64,000 nt of DNA from a virus, in IMG/VR virus record IMGVR_UViG_3300031857_007934, positions 1 through 64,000 of that record; one strand, written 5' to 3'. Below, piece after piece: positions 48,540 through 56,912 of this stretch. The position numbers were made by a program, and so were the translations under genes. Numbering within the stretch: the stretch's first letter is position 1; every line of letters starts with the position of its first letter. Under the pieces are notes generated by a model that did no database searches, was not told where the DNA came from, and saw nothing but the letters and a program-made list of their open reading frames with translations.

Positions 48540-49006
48540 CAGTAAAAGCAAAATCAGTTTTAAAAGACAAATTTTGGATCGTTGAAAATGATGGCGAAAA
48601 GATAGGAACGCTATCTTGGAACGATGATCGTTACATGTTTTCTAGTAGTGCAGAAACATGTTTCTTTGATAACAAGAAACAACTTAAGAAAAGATTTGGT
48701 GTAGACATAATCTGGGCAGAGGTCGAGAAAGAGGTTATTTCAGACAAAGATTATGAAGTTCATGGATATAAAGCCAGTGTTGAACCATTTAACTCAATGT
48801 ATGACATTAAACGGAAACTACCACTGTTCACTAAGTCTTTAAAATCAAAAAGTCTTTACTGTGCTGGTTATTATATTATTAAATTTGAAAAAGGTTGGGT
48901 TAAAAGTTTTTGTCCAAAACTAATTACAGTTGAACGATACGAAACTCGTGGACCTTTTAAAACTGAATTAGAAATGCGACAGGAACTAGCAAATGCAAAC
49001 CATTGA
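48536..49006 (+). CDS. Conserved T4-like phage protein, unknown function
   Basis: The 156-residue protein contains PFNSMYDIKRKLPLFTKS, LKSKSLYCAGYYIIKF and KGWVKSFCPKLITVERYE. It is highly conserved in marine T4-like phages as I recall, next to RNase H, but has no known function. It is basic and soluble, with several Cys not in a metal-binding pattern. Confidence 0.6.
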   Translation: MTVKAKSVLKDKFWIVENDGEKIGTLSWNDDRYMFSSSAETCFFDNKKQLKKRFGVDIIWAEVEKEVISDKDYEVHGYKASVEPFNSMYDIKRKLPLFTKSLKSKSLYCAGYYIIKFEKGWVKSFCPKLITVERYETRGPFKTELEMRQELANANH

Positions 49007-49235
49007 ACCGTTAAACACAATACCACTACAGCAATTTATTCAGCAAGTTAAGGCTGCTGAAAATAGTCGTTCGAAAGAAGTTAAACTTACTATTGAACAG
49101 GCTAAGAATTTAGCCTTTACTATAGGTATTGTTATGAGTCGTTTAGAAGGCGACTTAGAAAAGCTGATTTCTAACGCTAAAAGCGGTACAGATGACGTAA
49201 TTCAAGTGCAAATTGGCTCTAATTCTAGCTGGTAA
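48993..49235 (+). CDS. Conserved small T4-like phage protein
   Basis: The 80-residue helical protein contains PLNTIPLQQFIQQVKAAENS and ends VIQVQIGSNSSW. This pattern is familiar from T4-like phages. It overlaps the previous gene by 14 bases. Function is unknown. Confidence 0.55.
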   Translation: MQTIEPLNTIPLQQFIQQVKAAENSRSKEVKLTIEQAKNLAFTIGIVMSRLEGDLEKLISNAKSGTDDVIQVQIGSNSSW

Positions 49236-49263
49236 AACTGCGTAGATAACCCCCAAAGAAAGA

Positions 49264-49302
49264 TAAATATATGCGTACTTAAATAACAAGGATACGCATA
49301 TG
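49264..49302 (+). promoter_or_regulatory. TAAATA motif merging into a hairpin that covers the start codon
   Basis: TAAATA (49264-49269) runs into ATATGCGTA (49269-49277), which is perfectly complementary to TACGCATAT (49293-49301). The 9-bp hairpin holds the CAAGGA ribosome site in its loop and two bases of the ATG at 49300 in its 3' arm. A late transcript starting near 49275 would lack most of the 5' arm and be open for translation. Confidence 0.55.
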
Positions 49303-49620
49303 AGTCGGCCAAAGCCAACTATAATATTAGAACATACAAATAACAAAACCTATAAGACTGAACAGGTACTAGAGGCTGATGCTATTTGGGCAGTCTTTTA
49401 TAAGGGCCAGCCGTTCAATTTAAAGAGTTCAAATTCTCTTACCAATTATCCAGGACCTAAATATAAAAAGGTCTCCTTCTCAAATCCAGGCCATGCCTTT
49501 AACCTTGCAAAAAAATTGAACACTATGTTCAAATGCGAGGACTTTGCCGTACATAAATTAGTGTCAGGAGATGTAGTGTCTGAGAACACAATAGTGTCTA
49601 ACGGCATTGACGAAGAATGA
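49300..49620 (+). CDS. Conserved T4-like phage protein, unknown function
   Basis: The 106-residue basic protein begins SRPKPTIILEHTNNKTYK. It contains EADAIWAVFYKGQPFNLK and PGPKYKKVSFSNPGHAFNL. I recall it as common in marine T4-like phages. The start-codon hairpin suggests stage-dependent translation. ATGA overlap with the next gene. Confidence 0.6.
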   Translation: MSRPKPTIILEHTNNKTYKTEQVLEADAIWAVFYKGQPFNLKSSNSLTNYPGPKYKKVSFSNPGHAFNLAKKLNTMFKCEDFAVHKLVSGDVVSENTIVSNGIDEE

Positions 49621-50006
49621 ATTGGAAAGAAACATATACCAAAATATTTTTGAAGCAGCTTGACAAGAGTACAGACGAATCAACTGTCAAGCAGTATCTT
49701 CCAATTTGGTGGAAGAACACACGAGAAAAAGATTCAGGCGGACTACGTCTAACTGAAGTAGGGTATGAAACTGTTATGGAAATTGGATTAGCTACTTATG
49801 ATATTCCATTTCCAAAAGACATGGTACTCACTGTTCAAGTTATTGTATTTTTAGACAATTACATTGACTGTCCATATTATCTTTTTGATCATAGCATAGT
49901 GGTTACTAACGAGCGCAAGGCCGTAGAACTCACTCTGTTCTCGGGCGATGTCCGTAAACTTGGACTCATAAAAGCTATGAAAAAAGCCCAAAAAGATCTA
50001 GATTAA
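49617..50006 (+). CDS. Conserved T4-like phage protein, unknown function
   Basis: The 129-residue protein contains QYLPIWWKNTREKDSGGLRL and a C-terminal ERKAVELTLFSGDVRKLG. This is familiar from T4-like phages without known function. It is coupled to the previous gene and followed by the moxR promoter. Confidence 0.55.
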   Translation: MNWKETYTKIFLKQLDKSTDESTVKQYLPIWWKNTREKDSGGLRLTEVGYETVMEIGLATYDIPFPKDMVLTVQVIVFLDNYIDCPYYLFDHSIVVTNERKAVELTLFSGDVRKLGLIKAMKKAQKDLD

Positions 50007-50009
50007 CTC

Positions 50010-50037
50010 TTGACAATATGCTTAAAGGTGCTATTAT
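50010..50037 (+). promoter_or_regulatory. Sigma70-type promoter before moxR-like gene
   Basis: TTGACA (50010-50015) and TATTAT (50032-50037) are 16 nt apart. Further TATA-rich sequence follows, and a GAGGG ribosome site lies before the ATG at 50074. Confidence 0.6.
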
Positions 50038-50073
50038 ATATATGTAGACACTGTTTAAAAGAGGGAATACTAC

Positions 50074-51162
50074 ATGGCACATTCAGACGTAATTCGTACA
50101 GTTAGCCCAAACAAGGCTAAGGCAAGTATCAAACACGCTATCGCTAAGAAGCGTCCAATCTTCCTGTGGGGTCCTCCAGGTATTGGTAAGTCAGATATCG
50201 TTCACCAGATTGCAGACAGCATTGATGCTCATGTCATTGATGTACGTTTGAGCCTTTGGGAACCCACTGACATTAAGGGCATTCCGTATTTTGATAGCAA
50301 TGCTAACAAAATGGTTTGGGCGCCTCCTATGGAACTTCCAGATGAGGAACTAGCATCCAAACACGAAGCTATCGTTCTATTTTTGGACGAAATGAACTCA
50401 GCGGCTCCTGCTGTACAGGCAGCTGCCTATCAGCTGATCCTCAACCGCAAGGTTGGTACTTATCGCCTGCCAGACAACGTATTCATTGTTGCCGCTGGTA
50501 ACCGTGAAGCAGACAAGGGTGTTACTTATCGTATGCCTGCTCCACTGGCTAACCGTTTTGTTCACTTGGAAATGGCTGTCAGTTTTGAAGACTGGTTCCA
50601 GTGGGCAGTTGAAAACAAGATTCACAAGGACGTAGTAGGTTACTTGCAATTTGCAAAGCAGGACCTTTACGACTTTGATCCAAAGTCAGCAAGCCGTTCA
50701 TTTGCTACTCCTCGTTCTTGGAGTTTTGTTAGCGAGCTGTTGGAAGACGATTTGGAACACAGCACTATCACTGATCTAGTTAGTGGCTCCGTCGGTGAAG
50801 GTCTTGCTGTTAAGTTTATGGCTCACCGCAAGGTTGCTGGCAATATGCCTAATCCAACTGACATTTTGGATGGTAAGGTAAAAGAGCTGAAGGCTAAAGA
50901 AATCAGTGCCATGTATTCCTTGACTATTTCGCTCTGCTACGAACTTAAAGAAGCAAGTGACAAGGGCGACAAGAAGTTTGACGAAAAGGTTCATAACTTC
51001 CTGCGTTTTGCAATGGACAATTTTGAAACTGAATTGGTTGTAATGGGCATTAAGGTTGCTCTTACCCAATACAATCTTCCAATTGATCCGGATGCTGTAC
51101 CTTGCTTTGATGAGTTCCATGATCGATTTGGTAAGTATATTAAGGCAGCACAGTCTGCGTAA
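50074..51162 (+). CDS. MoxR-type AAA+ ATPase
   Basis: The 362-residue protein has Walker A WGPPGIGKSD (33-41), Walker B VLFLDEMNSA (Asp105, Glu106) and an AAGNREADKG sensor-1 loop, typical of MoxR/RavA-like AAA+ proteins. MoxR ATPases usually act with a VWA-domain partner, and the next gene is one. They commonly drive metal insertion or conformational maturation of a target. Codon use is richer in GC than in neighbouring genes. It has its own promoter and terminator. Confidence 0.88.
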   Translation: MAHSDVIRTVSPNKAKASIKHAIAKKRPIFLWGPPGIGKSDIVHQIADSIDAHVIDVRLSLWEPTDIKGIPYFDSNANKMVWAPPMELPDEELASKHEAIVLFLDEMNSAAPAVQAAAYQLILNRKVGTYRLPDNVFIVAAGNREADKGVTYRMPAPLANRFVHLEMAVSFEDWFQWAVENKIHKDVVGYLQFAKQDLYDFDPKSASRSFATPRSWSFVSELLEDDLEHSTITDLVSGSVGEGLAVKFMAHRKVAGNMPNPTDILDGKVKELKAKEISAMYSLTISLCYELKEASDKGDKKFDEKVHNFLRFAMDNFETELVVMGIKVALTQYNLPIDPDAVPCFDEFHDRFGKYIKAAQSA

Positions 51163-51168
51163 AGAGTC

Positions 51169-51196
51169 AAAAGTGGGTCCAAAAGGCCCACTTTTT
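51169..51196 (+). terminator. Intrinsic terminator after moxR-like gene
   Basis: AAAAGTGGG (51169-51177) pairs with CCCACTTTT (51188-51196). The stem can extend by a CC/GG pair past one bulged base, and it is followed by a T-rich stretch. Confidence 0.8.
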
Positions 51197-51206
51197 CTAT
51201 TCTAGG

Positions 51207-51236
51207 TTGACATATCCTGTAAATATGTTATTATAC
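51207..51236 (+). promoter_or_regulatory. Sigma70-type promoter before the VWA gene
   Basis: TTGACA (51207-51212) is followed by TATTAT (16-nt spacing) or TTATAC (18-nt spacing). An AAGGAA site lies between it and the ATG at 51265. Confidence 0.6.
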
Positions 51237-51264
51237 AGTATAGGCACTGAATAAGGAACATGCT

Positions 51265-52536
51265 ATGACCGTAGCTAGCAAAAAGAAGAACTGGCAACCA
51301 GATCCAAACATTACTCCAGAAAAGCTAGAGTATATGCGCAAAGAAGTAGTTGATAGAATTATCACTGCTCGTATTGGACTACTGTTGCGTCACCCGTTTT
51401 TTGGTAATATGGCAACTCGTTTGCGTATTCAAGCAGCCGACGAATGGTTGCCTACTGCCGCTGTAGACGGCAGGAATCTATTCTTTAACACTCAATTCTT
51501 TAACGCTATGAACAATAAAGAAATTGAGTTTGTTATTGCACACGAAATTCTTCACTGCGTTTTTGATCACCTTAGTCGTAGAGAAGATCGTAACCCAATC
51601 TTACATAACATTGCATCTGACTACATTGTCAACAATCTTCTTGTAAGAGATCGAATTGGTGACAAGCCAAAGATAGTAGACTGCTATCAAGACTTCAAGT
51701 ACCAAGATTGGACTTCTGAAGAAGTATATGACGACTTGTTTAAGAAGACTAAGGAAGAGCTCGAAAAGCTAGGTGAGCTTCTTGACGAGCATATTGACTG
51801 GGAAGGTGACGACGAGGACGGCGACAGTGATCCAAAAGAAGGCAAGGGTAAGCGTCCAAAGTACAGCAAGGAAGAGCTTCGTAAGATTCGTGACGAGATT
51901 AAGGAAGGTATGATCAGTGCGGCACAGAGTGCTGGCGCTGGCAACGTACCCGGTGAAATCCGTCGGATGATCAAAGAGCTTACTGAGCCAAAGATGAATT
52001 GGCGACAGATGCTACGTCAGCAAATCCAAAGCACTATCCGTAATGACTACACTTTTGCTCGTCCAAGTCGCAAAGGATGGCATACTGGTGCTATCCTGCC
52101 CGGTATGAACTTTGACGAAACGATTGATATCTGCATTAGCTTAGATATGTCAGGATCAATTGGTGATGATCAAGCAAAAGATTTCTTAGGCGAGATTAAA
52201 GGCATTATGGACGAGTACAAAGACTACAATATTAAACTGTGGTGCTTTGACACTAAGGTCTATAACGAACAGGACTTTAGTGCTGATGGTGGTGACAGTC
52301 TACTAGACTATGAAATCAAAGGTGGCGGTGGTACTGACTTTATGGCCAATTGGGCATACATGCGCAATAACAATATCCAACCAAAAAAGTTTATCATGTT
52401 TACAGATGGTTACCCATTTGACAGTTGGGGTGAAGATAACTACTGCGATACTATCTTTATCGTACACGGACATCACGATAAGAATCTGCAGGCTCCATTT
52501 GGTGTAACTGCACATTATGAAGAGGCTAATGCGTAA
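51265..52536 (+). CDS. DUF2201-type VWA protein with HExxH metallopeptidase-like domain
   Basis: The 423-residue protein has an N-terminal helical domain with the zinc motif HEILHCVFDH (His93, Glu94, His97) and an acidic/Lys-rich linker at about 165-205. Its C-terminal von Willebrand A domain has the MIDAS motif SLDMSGSIGD (Asp294, Ser296, Ser298) and a conserved GGGGTD loop. This layout matches DUF2201/VWA-like proteins that partner MoxR ATPases. The pair may remodel or process a phage or host protein; the target is unknown. Confidence 0.85.
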   Translation: MTVASKKKNWQPDPNITPEKLEYMRKEVVDRIITARIGLLLRHPFFGNMATRLRIQAADEWLPTAAVDGRNLFFNTQFFNAMNNKEIEFVIAHEILHCVFDHLSRREDRNPILHNIASDYIVNNLLVRDRIGDKPKIVDCYQDFKYQDWTSEEVYDDLFKKTKEELEKLGELLDEHIDWEGDDEDGDSDPKEGKGKRPKYSKEELRKIRDEIKEGMISAAQSAGAGNVPGEIRRMIKELTEPKMNWRQMLRQQIQSTIRNDYTFARPSRKGWHTGAILPGMNFDETIDICISLDMSGSIGDDQAKDFLGEIKGIMDEYKDYNIKLWCFDTKVYNEQDFSADGGDSLLDYEIKGGGGTDFMANWAYMRNNNIQPKKFIMFTDGYPFDSWGEDNYCDTIFIVHGHHDKNLQAPFGVTAHYEEANA

Positions 52537-52810
52537 AGCACTTACAGTTAATCCATTAGAGGTGTTTGGGATTAGGAGGACTACTGTTCCTCCTATCCAT
52601 TTTGAATATGCGGATCTTGTACTTCCGTACAACATGAAAGATGCTCTTGAAAAATGGATAGAATATAATCTAAAGAGCAAGTATTATATTGGACGAAGTA
52701 CTATCATTGATTACGATAACAAATTAAATTATTCGCTAAGGATAGGATTTGAAGAACCAAAAGAGCTGTCCTATTTCATGTTGGCTTGTCCACATTTGAA
52801 GTACAAATAA
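52529..52810 (+). CDS. Small phage protein, unknown function
   Basis: The 93-residue protein contains TTVPPIHFEYADLVLPYN and a C-terminal FEEPKELSYFMLACPHLK. The ATG at 52529 overlaps the preceding stop and is preferred over 52517. The Cys/His at the end are too few for a zinc finger. Function is unknown. Confidence 0.5.
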   Translation: MRKALTVNPLEVFGIRRTTVPPIHFEYADLVLPYNMKDALEKWIEYNLKSKYYIGRSTIIDYDNKLNYSLRIGFEEPKELSYFMLACPHLKYK

Positions 52811-52846
52811 ATAAACTGCGCATATATAATATTATAGGAGATTCAT

Positions 52847-53080
52847 ATGAGCGACGAACAAAAGAACGAAACTGCACAGAAGACTGAGACCACTGCTACC
52901 CAAACAAAGCAGGAACAAGGACCTGATCTAACTGTACAGGATCTTCAAGCACTAAGAAGCATTATTGATGTAGCAAGCTCTAGAGGTGCTTTTAAGCCCA
53001 ATGAGATGACTGCTGTAGGAACTGTTTATACCAAGCTAGACACTTTCCTAAAGGCAGTAGCTGCACCACAAGCTAACTAA
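52847..53080 (+). CDS. Conserved small T4-like phage protein
   Basis: The 77-residue protein has a disordered Thr/Gln/Glu-rich N-terminus. Its conserved C-terminal helical part includes SIIDVASSRGAFKPNEM and YTKLDTFLKAV. This is familiar from T4-like phages. A GGAG ribosome site follows a TAAATA motif at 52808. Function is unknown. Confidence 0.55.
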   Translation: MSDEQKNETAQKTETTATQTKQEQGPDLTVQDLQALRSIIDVASSRGAFKPNEMTAVGTVYTKLDTFLKAVAAPQAN

Positions 53081-53093
53081 AAGGAAAAATAAA

Positions 53094-53690
53094 ATGGCTA
53101 ATATCAAACATGTAGGTCGTATTACTACAACAAAACGTAAAGTAATAGTTGCATACCGTGTAGTACCAAATGATCCGGATAATTGTATTGTAGTTACTAC
53201 AGAAAATCTTATGGCAGATGAACACGATGCTCTTATGAAGCTGGTTGAATCCGATGCTGGACAACAGTCTAATGAGCTAGCTGATGCTATGGCTAGAACT
53301 AGACTTCCGGACGGGCGTATTATGTTGGCTGCATTCCATGCTACAGGTAAGATGATCAAGATCAACACCAGTATGGTTGAAATGACTCCAAATATGCAGA
53401 CTACTATTTCTCTTAAGGAACTTAACGAGATTGTAGCTAAACAAAGAGGTGTATCAGTTGCTGATCTAGCAGTTAAGCCAGCTAATGCTAATGAAGCACC
53501 AAAAGCTGTATCAGCTGCTACAGAAACGTTTGAAGCACTTGCAGTAAACGAAGAACCTCTAACGGACGAAGCTCTTGCAACTAAGTATCGTAGTGATGCA
53601 GATAGACTATACAAGGAAGCAAAGCGTCTTAGAGAAGAAGCTGAAAAGCTGAGCCCTACCAAGAAGAAATCAACTGAAGCAAGTGCCTAA
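53094..53690 (+). CDS. Conserved T4-like phage protein, unknown function
   Basis: The 198-residue protein opens ANIKHVGRITTTKRKVIVAY. It contains LADAMARTRLPDGRIMLAAF and has a Lys/Glu-rich, probably coiled C-terminus. The N-terminal domain is conserved in marine T4-like phages as I recall. Its position before a small gene and the tail fibre suggests a late role. Confidence 0.55.
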   Translation: MANIKHVGRITTTKRKVIVAYRVVPNDPDNCIVVTTENLMADEHDALMKLVESDAGQQSNELADAMARTRLPDGRIMLAAFHATGKMIKINTSMVEMTPNMQTTISLKELNEIVAKQRGVSVADLAVKPANANEAPKAVSAATETFEALAVNEEPLTDEALATKYRSDADRLYKEAKRLREEAEKLSPTKKKSTEASA

Positions 53691-53994
53691 AAATAATAAG
53701 CTACCGCAAGAAATAATAGATCATTGGCCCGAAATATTTGAAGATGTTGAAATAAAAGCAATACCAATAGAGTATTTGCAAGGTGTAAATGTACACTTTA
53801 AAGACGGGCGTCAGTGGAATATTGATCTACGTAGAAAACGTGGAATTACTATAGAATCTGTAGAAGAGATTTTAGACGAGTTCTTTAAAGAACACGACGA
53901 GCTAATTGAAAGCGTAGACTTTAATCTTAATACAGCAAAAGTTAAAAAAGACGTACAGGATCGTACAAAACGCTTCATGAAACGTCGTAGGTAA
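53683..53994 (+). CDS. Conserved small T4-like phage protein
   Basis: The 103-residue protein contains PQEIIDHWPEIFEDVEIKAI, VHFKDGRQWNIDL and a basic C-terminal helix. It is recalled from T4-like phages near the fibre genes. It overlaps the previous gene by 8 bases. Confidence 0.55.
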   Translation: MPKNNKLPQEIIDHWPEIFEDVEIKAIPIEYLQGVNVHFKDGRQWNIDLRRKRGITIESVEEILDEFFKEHDELIESVDFNLNTAKVKKDVQDRTKRFMKRRR

Positions 53995-54008
53995 ATCCTA
54001 AAAAGGCA

Positions 54009-54043
54009 TAAATACTTGTAACATACTATACCGGGAGTTACAA
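54009..54043 (+). promoter_or_regulatory. TAAATACT motif overlapping a ribosome-site hairpin before the tail fibre
   Basis: TAAATACT (54009-54016) is followed by TTGTAAC (54016-54022), which is perfectly complementary to GTTACAA (54037-54043). The GGGAG ribosome site is partly in the loop and partly paired. A late transcript starting near 54020 would lose most of the 5' arm, so only read-through RNA would form the hairpin. Confidence 0.5.
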
Positions 54044-54045
54044 AG

Positions 54046-55770
54046 ATGGCCTTACGTCTCAGACGCGGAACTAATGCACAAAGATTACTAATTACGCCCA
54101 CAGAAGGCGAGCTTGTCTATACTACAGATACTAAACGTTTGTGGGTAGGTGACGGTAGCACTGTTGGCGGTATTGTAGTAAACTCTGGCATAGCTCAATC
54201 TCTTAATGATCTGTTAGACGTAGATCTTACACTTCCTGCGCTAACAGGACAAATACTAAAATTTAACGGTACAGCGTTTGTAGCAGCAGATGAAGGTGCT
54301 TTTACACCTGGTGGTGATTATCACATTGATATTACTAATGCAACTGATCAAATTGTTGTTGACTCAGTAACATCAAACTTTTATGGTACGCTTAATGGTA
54401 ATGTAATTGGTAACGTTACAGGTGATACAGACGGCACGCACATTGGAGATGTAGAAGCTACAGATAGTACAGTTTTAGTAAATTCTACTACAAAAACTCT
54501 TTCTACAGGTATATTAGACATTTCCGGATTTACTGTTAACAGTACTTCTGCAGCATTAGTATTCAAACACGATAACCCAGCAGTAACTCTAAACTTTATA
54601 CGAACAGCGCCTGACGGTGGATTCTCTGCTATTACAACGGGTATAAGCCAAGGATTTTTAGGACCAGGTGAAAGTTTTAGAGCGTCTCGCGGGACACTAG
54701 CTGCACCAACTAATCTTACAGTTGGTGATGCAATTAAAATTGATGTTGCTCTAGGCTACGACGGCGTATCAGTTGATGGTGAGGGCGATCCTGTATATAC
54801 ACTTTCAAGTGCTATTAGACACAGTGTAGATTATAATGTGTCAGTTGCTGCAGGAGAAATTCCAGGTAGCATACAGCTATTAACATTTGCAGATAGCAAT
54901 ACTAGTGCATATAAAGGTCTAATAATAGACTCTAGAGGATTTACTGCTATTAATCAACCTTTAGAGTTTTTTGCTAGAGCTGCTCTAGATGTTAATGGTA
55001 GTGCAGTGTTTGACGGCGAAGTTGAAGCTTCTGCATTTAAAGGATCATTCTTTGGTGATGATTCTACAGTACTAGTTGATGGTGTAAACTCGATCTTAAG
55101 AACATCAACGATGTCTTTTAGTAACAGTATTATCGAATCATCTATTCCAATTAGAATACAAAATACAGATCCAACAAGAACTACTCAAATTATAAGACTA
55201 TGCCCAGACGGTGATTTTGTTAATATCACTAACGGTATTACTCAAGGGTTCTTTGGCCCAGGCGAAACATTTAGATCATCACGTGGAACACTTAGTGCTC
55301 CTACAGCAATTCAAGTTGGTGATACAATTAAGATTGATGCTGCACTAGGTTACGACGGCATATCACTTACCGGTGAAGGCACTGCAAGTTACACGCTATC
55401 CAGCATCATTCTACGCAGTGTTGATCCTAATGCCGTAGTTGACGAAGGAGAAGTACCTGGAAGTATTTCTTTATTAACATTTACTGACGGTAATCCTTTA
55501 AATCCTAAAGGCGTTAATATTGATTCTCGAGGTTATACTTCAATTAATCACACACTAGGTTATGAAGCAGAAGCAACTCTTGACATCAACGGATTTGCCA
55601 AACTAGCAGTGTTAAGTGCTGCACCAGCAACACCAGTCAACGGTATGGTAGCTATTGCTGACGGTGACTCTGTAAGCGGATGGGATCCATTAGGCATTGG
55701 TGCTCCAGCTAAACAGCAGATGGTAGTTTATCTAGGCGGTGGTTGGAGACAAATGGCTGTTGAGCCTTAA
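54046..55770 (+). CDS. Tail fibre protein with internal duplication
   Basis: The 574-residue protein starts with RLRRGTNAQRLLITPTEGEL and a KRLWVGDGSTVGG motif, the N-terminal module of many phage fibres and receptor-binding proteins. Residues about 185-325 are repeated at about 383-523 (GFLGPGESFRASRGTL versus GFFGPGETFRSSRGTL; KIDVALGYDGVS versus KIDAALGYDGIS). The end contains VVYLGGGWRQMAVEP. It has a late-type promoter and hairpin. The stop codon lies in the palindrome GCCTTAATTAAGGC (55764-55777). Confidence 0.8.
   Translation: MALRLRRGTNAQRLLITPTEGELVYTTDTKRLWVGDGSTVGGIVVNSGIAQSLNDLLDVDLTLPALTGQILKFNGTAFVAADEGAFTPGGDYHIDITNATDQIVVDSVTSNFYGTLNGNVIGNVTGDTDGTHIGDVEATDSTVLVNSTTKTLSTGILDISGFTVNSTSAALVFKHDNPAVTLNFIRTAPDGGFSAITTGISQGFLGPGESFRASRGTLAAPTNLTVGDAIKIDVALGYDGVSVDGEGDPVYTLSSAIRHSVDYNVSVAAGEIPGSIQLLTFADSNTSAYKGLIIDSRGFTAINQPLEFFARAALDVNGSAVFDGEVEASAFKGSFFGDDSTVLVDGVNSILRTSTMSFSNSIIESSIPIRIQNTDPTRTTQIIRLCPDGDFVNITNGITQGFFGPGETFRSSRGTLSAPTAIQVGDTIKIDAALGYDGISLTGEGTASYTLSSIILRSVDPNAVVDEGEVPGSISLLTFTDGNPLNPKGVNIDSRGYTSINHTLGYEAEATLDINGFAKLAVLSAAPATPVNGMVAIADGDSVSGWDPLGIGAPAKQQMVVYLGGGWRQMAVEP
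54598..55610 (+). repeat. Internal duplication in the tail fibre gene
   Basis: Two copies of about 420 nt (54598-55020 and 55192-55610) are offset by 594 nt and encode about 140 residues each. Many residues are identical between copies, but the DNA has diverged, so the duplication is not recent. Confidence 0.75.
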
Positions 55771-55807
55771 TTAAGGCGGGTGAGTTAGAATAGGGTTAAA
55801 TATAAAC

Positions 55808-56371
55808 ATGGAAACATTTAAAGATTTTTACAAATACAGTAGTGACGGATATCCCGGCACTCCTAACGATGTTTATAAAGCCGAGTATAACAGTACTTCA
55901 TATTCTATGACATTCTTTGAGGAATTTTGGTTCCGCAGAGAATTATACGGATTAGATTTAATTGCAGGCAAAGATTACGCTCCTGAAATAGAATCAGTTG
56001 ACGAAGGCAACAGAAAAATAACTTTCAAATGGTATGACAGTAGTTTGAGCCATTTACTGTTTTTTGGTAGAGAGATGCCTAGCGATTGGGTACAGCAATT
56101 AAAATCCTTACTACAGGATCTAGAAAGTAATAATCTTTATAAACTAAATTTTTATCCGCATACAGTGTATGTTAAGGATAACAAATTAAAGATCCACGAT
56201 CTCTATGGCTGTTGCAAAGGCGACGAAAAGATTCCTCTCACTACAGTTAATGATGTAATTAGAAACTGGGATAGGTTCAAATTTACTGACGGATACCTAG
56301 ACATAGTAACAAGTTACAGACGTTCTATAGACAGCAATGCTGGCGATTGGCCTATTTCGCTGAATGCTTAA
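55808..56371 (+). CDS. Kinase-like-fold protein, unknown function (paralogue of 59690)
   Basis: The 187-residue protein has DWVQQLKSLLQDLESNNLYK, then NFYPHTVYVKDNKLKIHDL. The latter resembles the catalytic-loop and metal-binding part of small-molecule kinases (H...N...ikiiD), with changed residues, so it may be inactive or divergent. The gene at 59690 shares this block. It starts 5 nt after a TAAATA motif (55797-55802) with no clear ribosome site. It is the first gene of the post-fibre island. Confidence 0.45.
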   Translation: METFKDFYKYSSDGYPGTPNDVYKAEYNSTSYSMTFFEEFWFRRELYGLDLIAGKDYAPEIESVDEGNRKITFKWYDSSLSHLLFFGREMPSDWVQQLKSLLQDLESNNLYKLNFYPHTVYVKDNKLKIHDLYGCCKGDEKIPLTTVNDVIRNWDRFKFTDGYLDIVTSYRRSIDSNAGDWPISLNA

Positions 56372-56912
56372 ATTTATAGGTAATTGCAATCACATTATCA
56401 ATTGGAACGAAGTAATAGAGGCAGTTGATAATAGTATGCCTGGTTACTTAGGACCTAGACACGATGTAGGTTATGCAGTAGAGGGTGTAGAAGAAGTAGC
56501 TAGACCGCTAAGGAATGCTGGATATAAAATGAAGGCAGAAGGCGGCAATGCTAGCTGGGAAATGCATTTCCCAGGAAGACAATTTCCCCAAGAAGTAGTA
56601 GAAAAGTTTATGGACTTTATTGGCATGGACAGTTATATAAACTGCTGGATCAGTAAAGTACTACCGGGAGATGTAGCTCCCTGGCACTGGGACATCACTG
56701 ATGATGAAAATACTCTTAATGCTAAAGGTACAATTAGAAGATTTCATTGTCATATTGATATTCCAAGACCCGGACACATTGTAATAGTAGAAAATACCTG
56801 TCTTTACAACGAAGCACAAGGTAATGTCTATGAATGGCCTGACAGGAAAAGTTGGCATGCTGGGGCCAACGCAGGACTTACTCCAAAGTATCTTTTTAAT
56901 ATTTGGGGTTAA
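56364..56912 (+). CDS. Putative 2OG/Fe(II) oxygenase (Asp-hydroxylase-like)
   Basis: The 182-residue protein has PGDVAPWHWDITDDENTL with an HxD pair, an FHCHIDIPRPGHIVIVEN strand pair, and SWHAGANAGLTPKYLFNIW. The last includes a distal His and a basic residue in place of the 2OG-binding Arg. The layout matches the cupin-fold oxygenases. The substrate is unknown. The stop codon overlaps that of the convergent minus-strand gene (TTAA). Confidence 0.6.
   Translation: MLKFIGNCNHIINWNEVIEAVDNSMPGYLGPRHDVGYAVEGVEEVARPLRNAGYKMKAEGGNASWEMHFPGRQFPQEVVEKFMDFIGMDSYINCWISKVLPGDVAPWHWDITDDENTLNAKGTIRRFHCHIDIPRPGHIVIVENTCLYNEAQGNVYEWPDRKSWHAGANAGLTPKYLFNIWG

Noticed and set aside
53048-53662. 204-codon minus-strand frame opposite the 53094 gene
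   Set aside because: It is antisense to a conserved T4-like gene and Ser/Leu/Ile-rich, as expected from antisense reading; no ribosome site.
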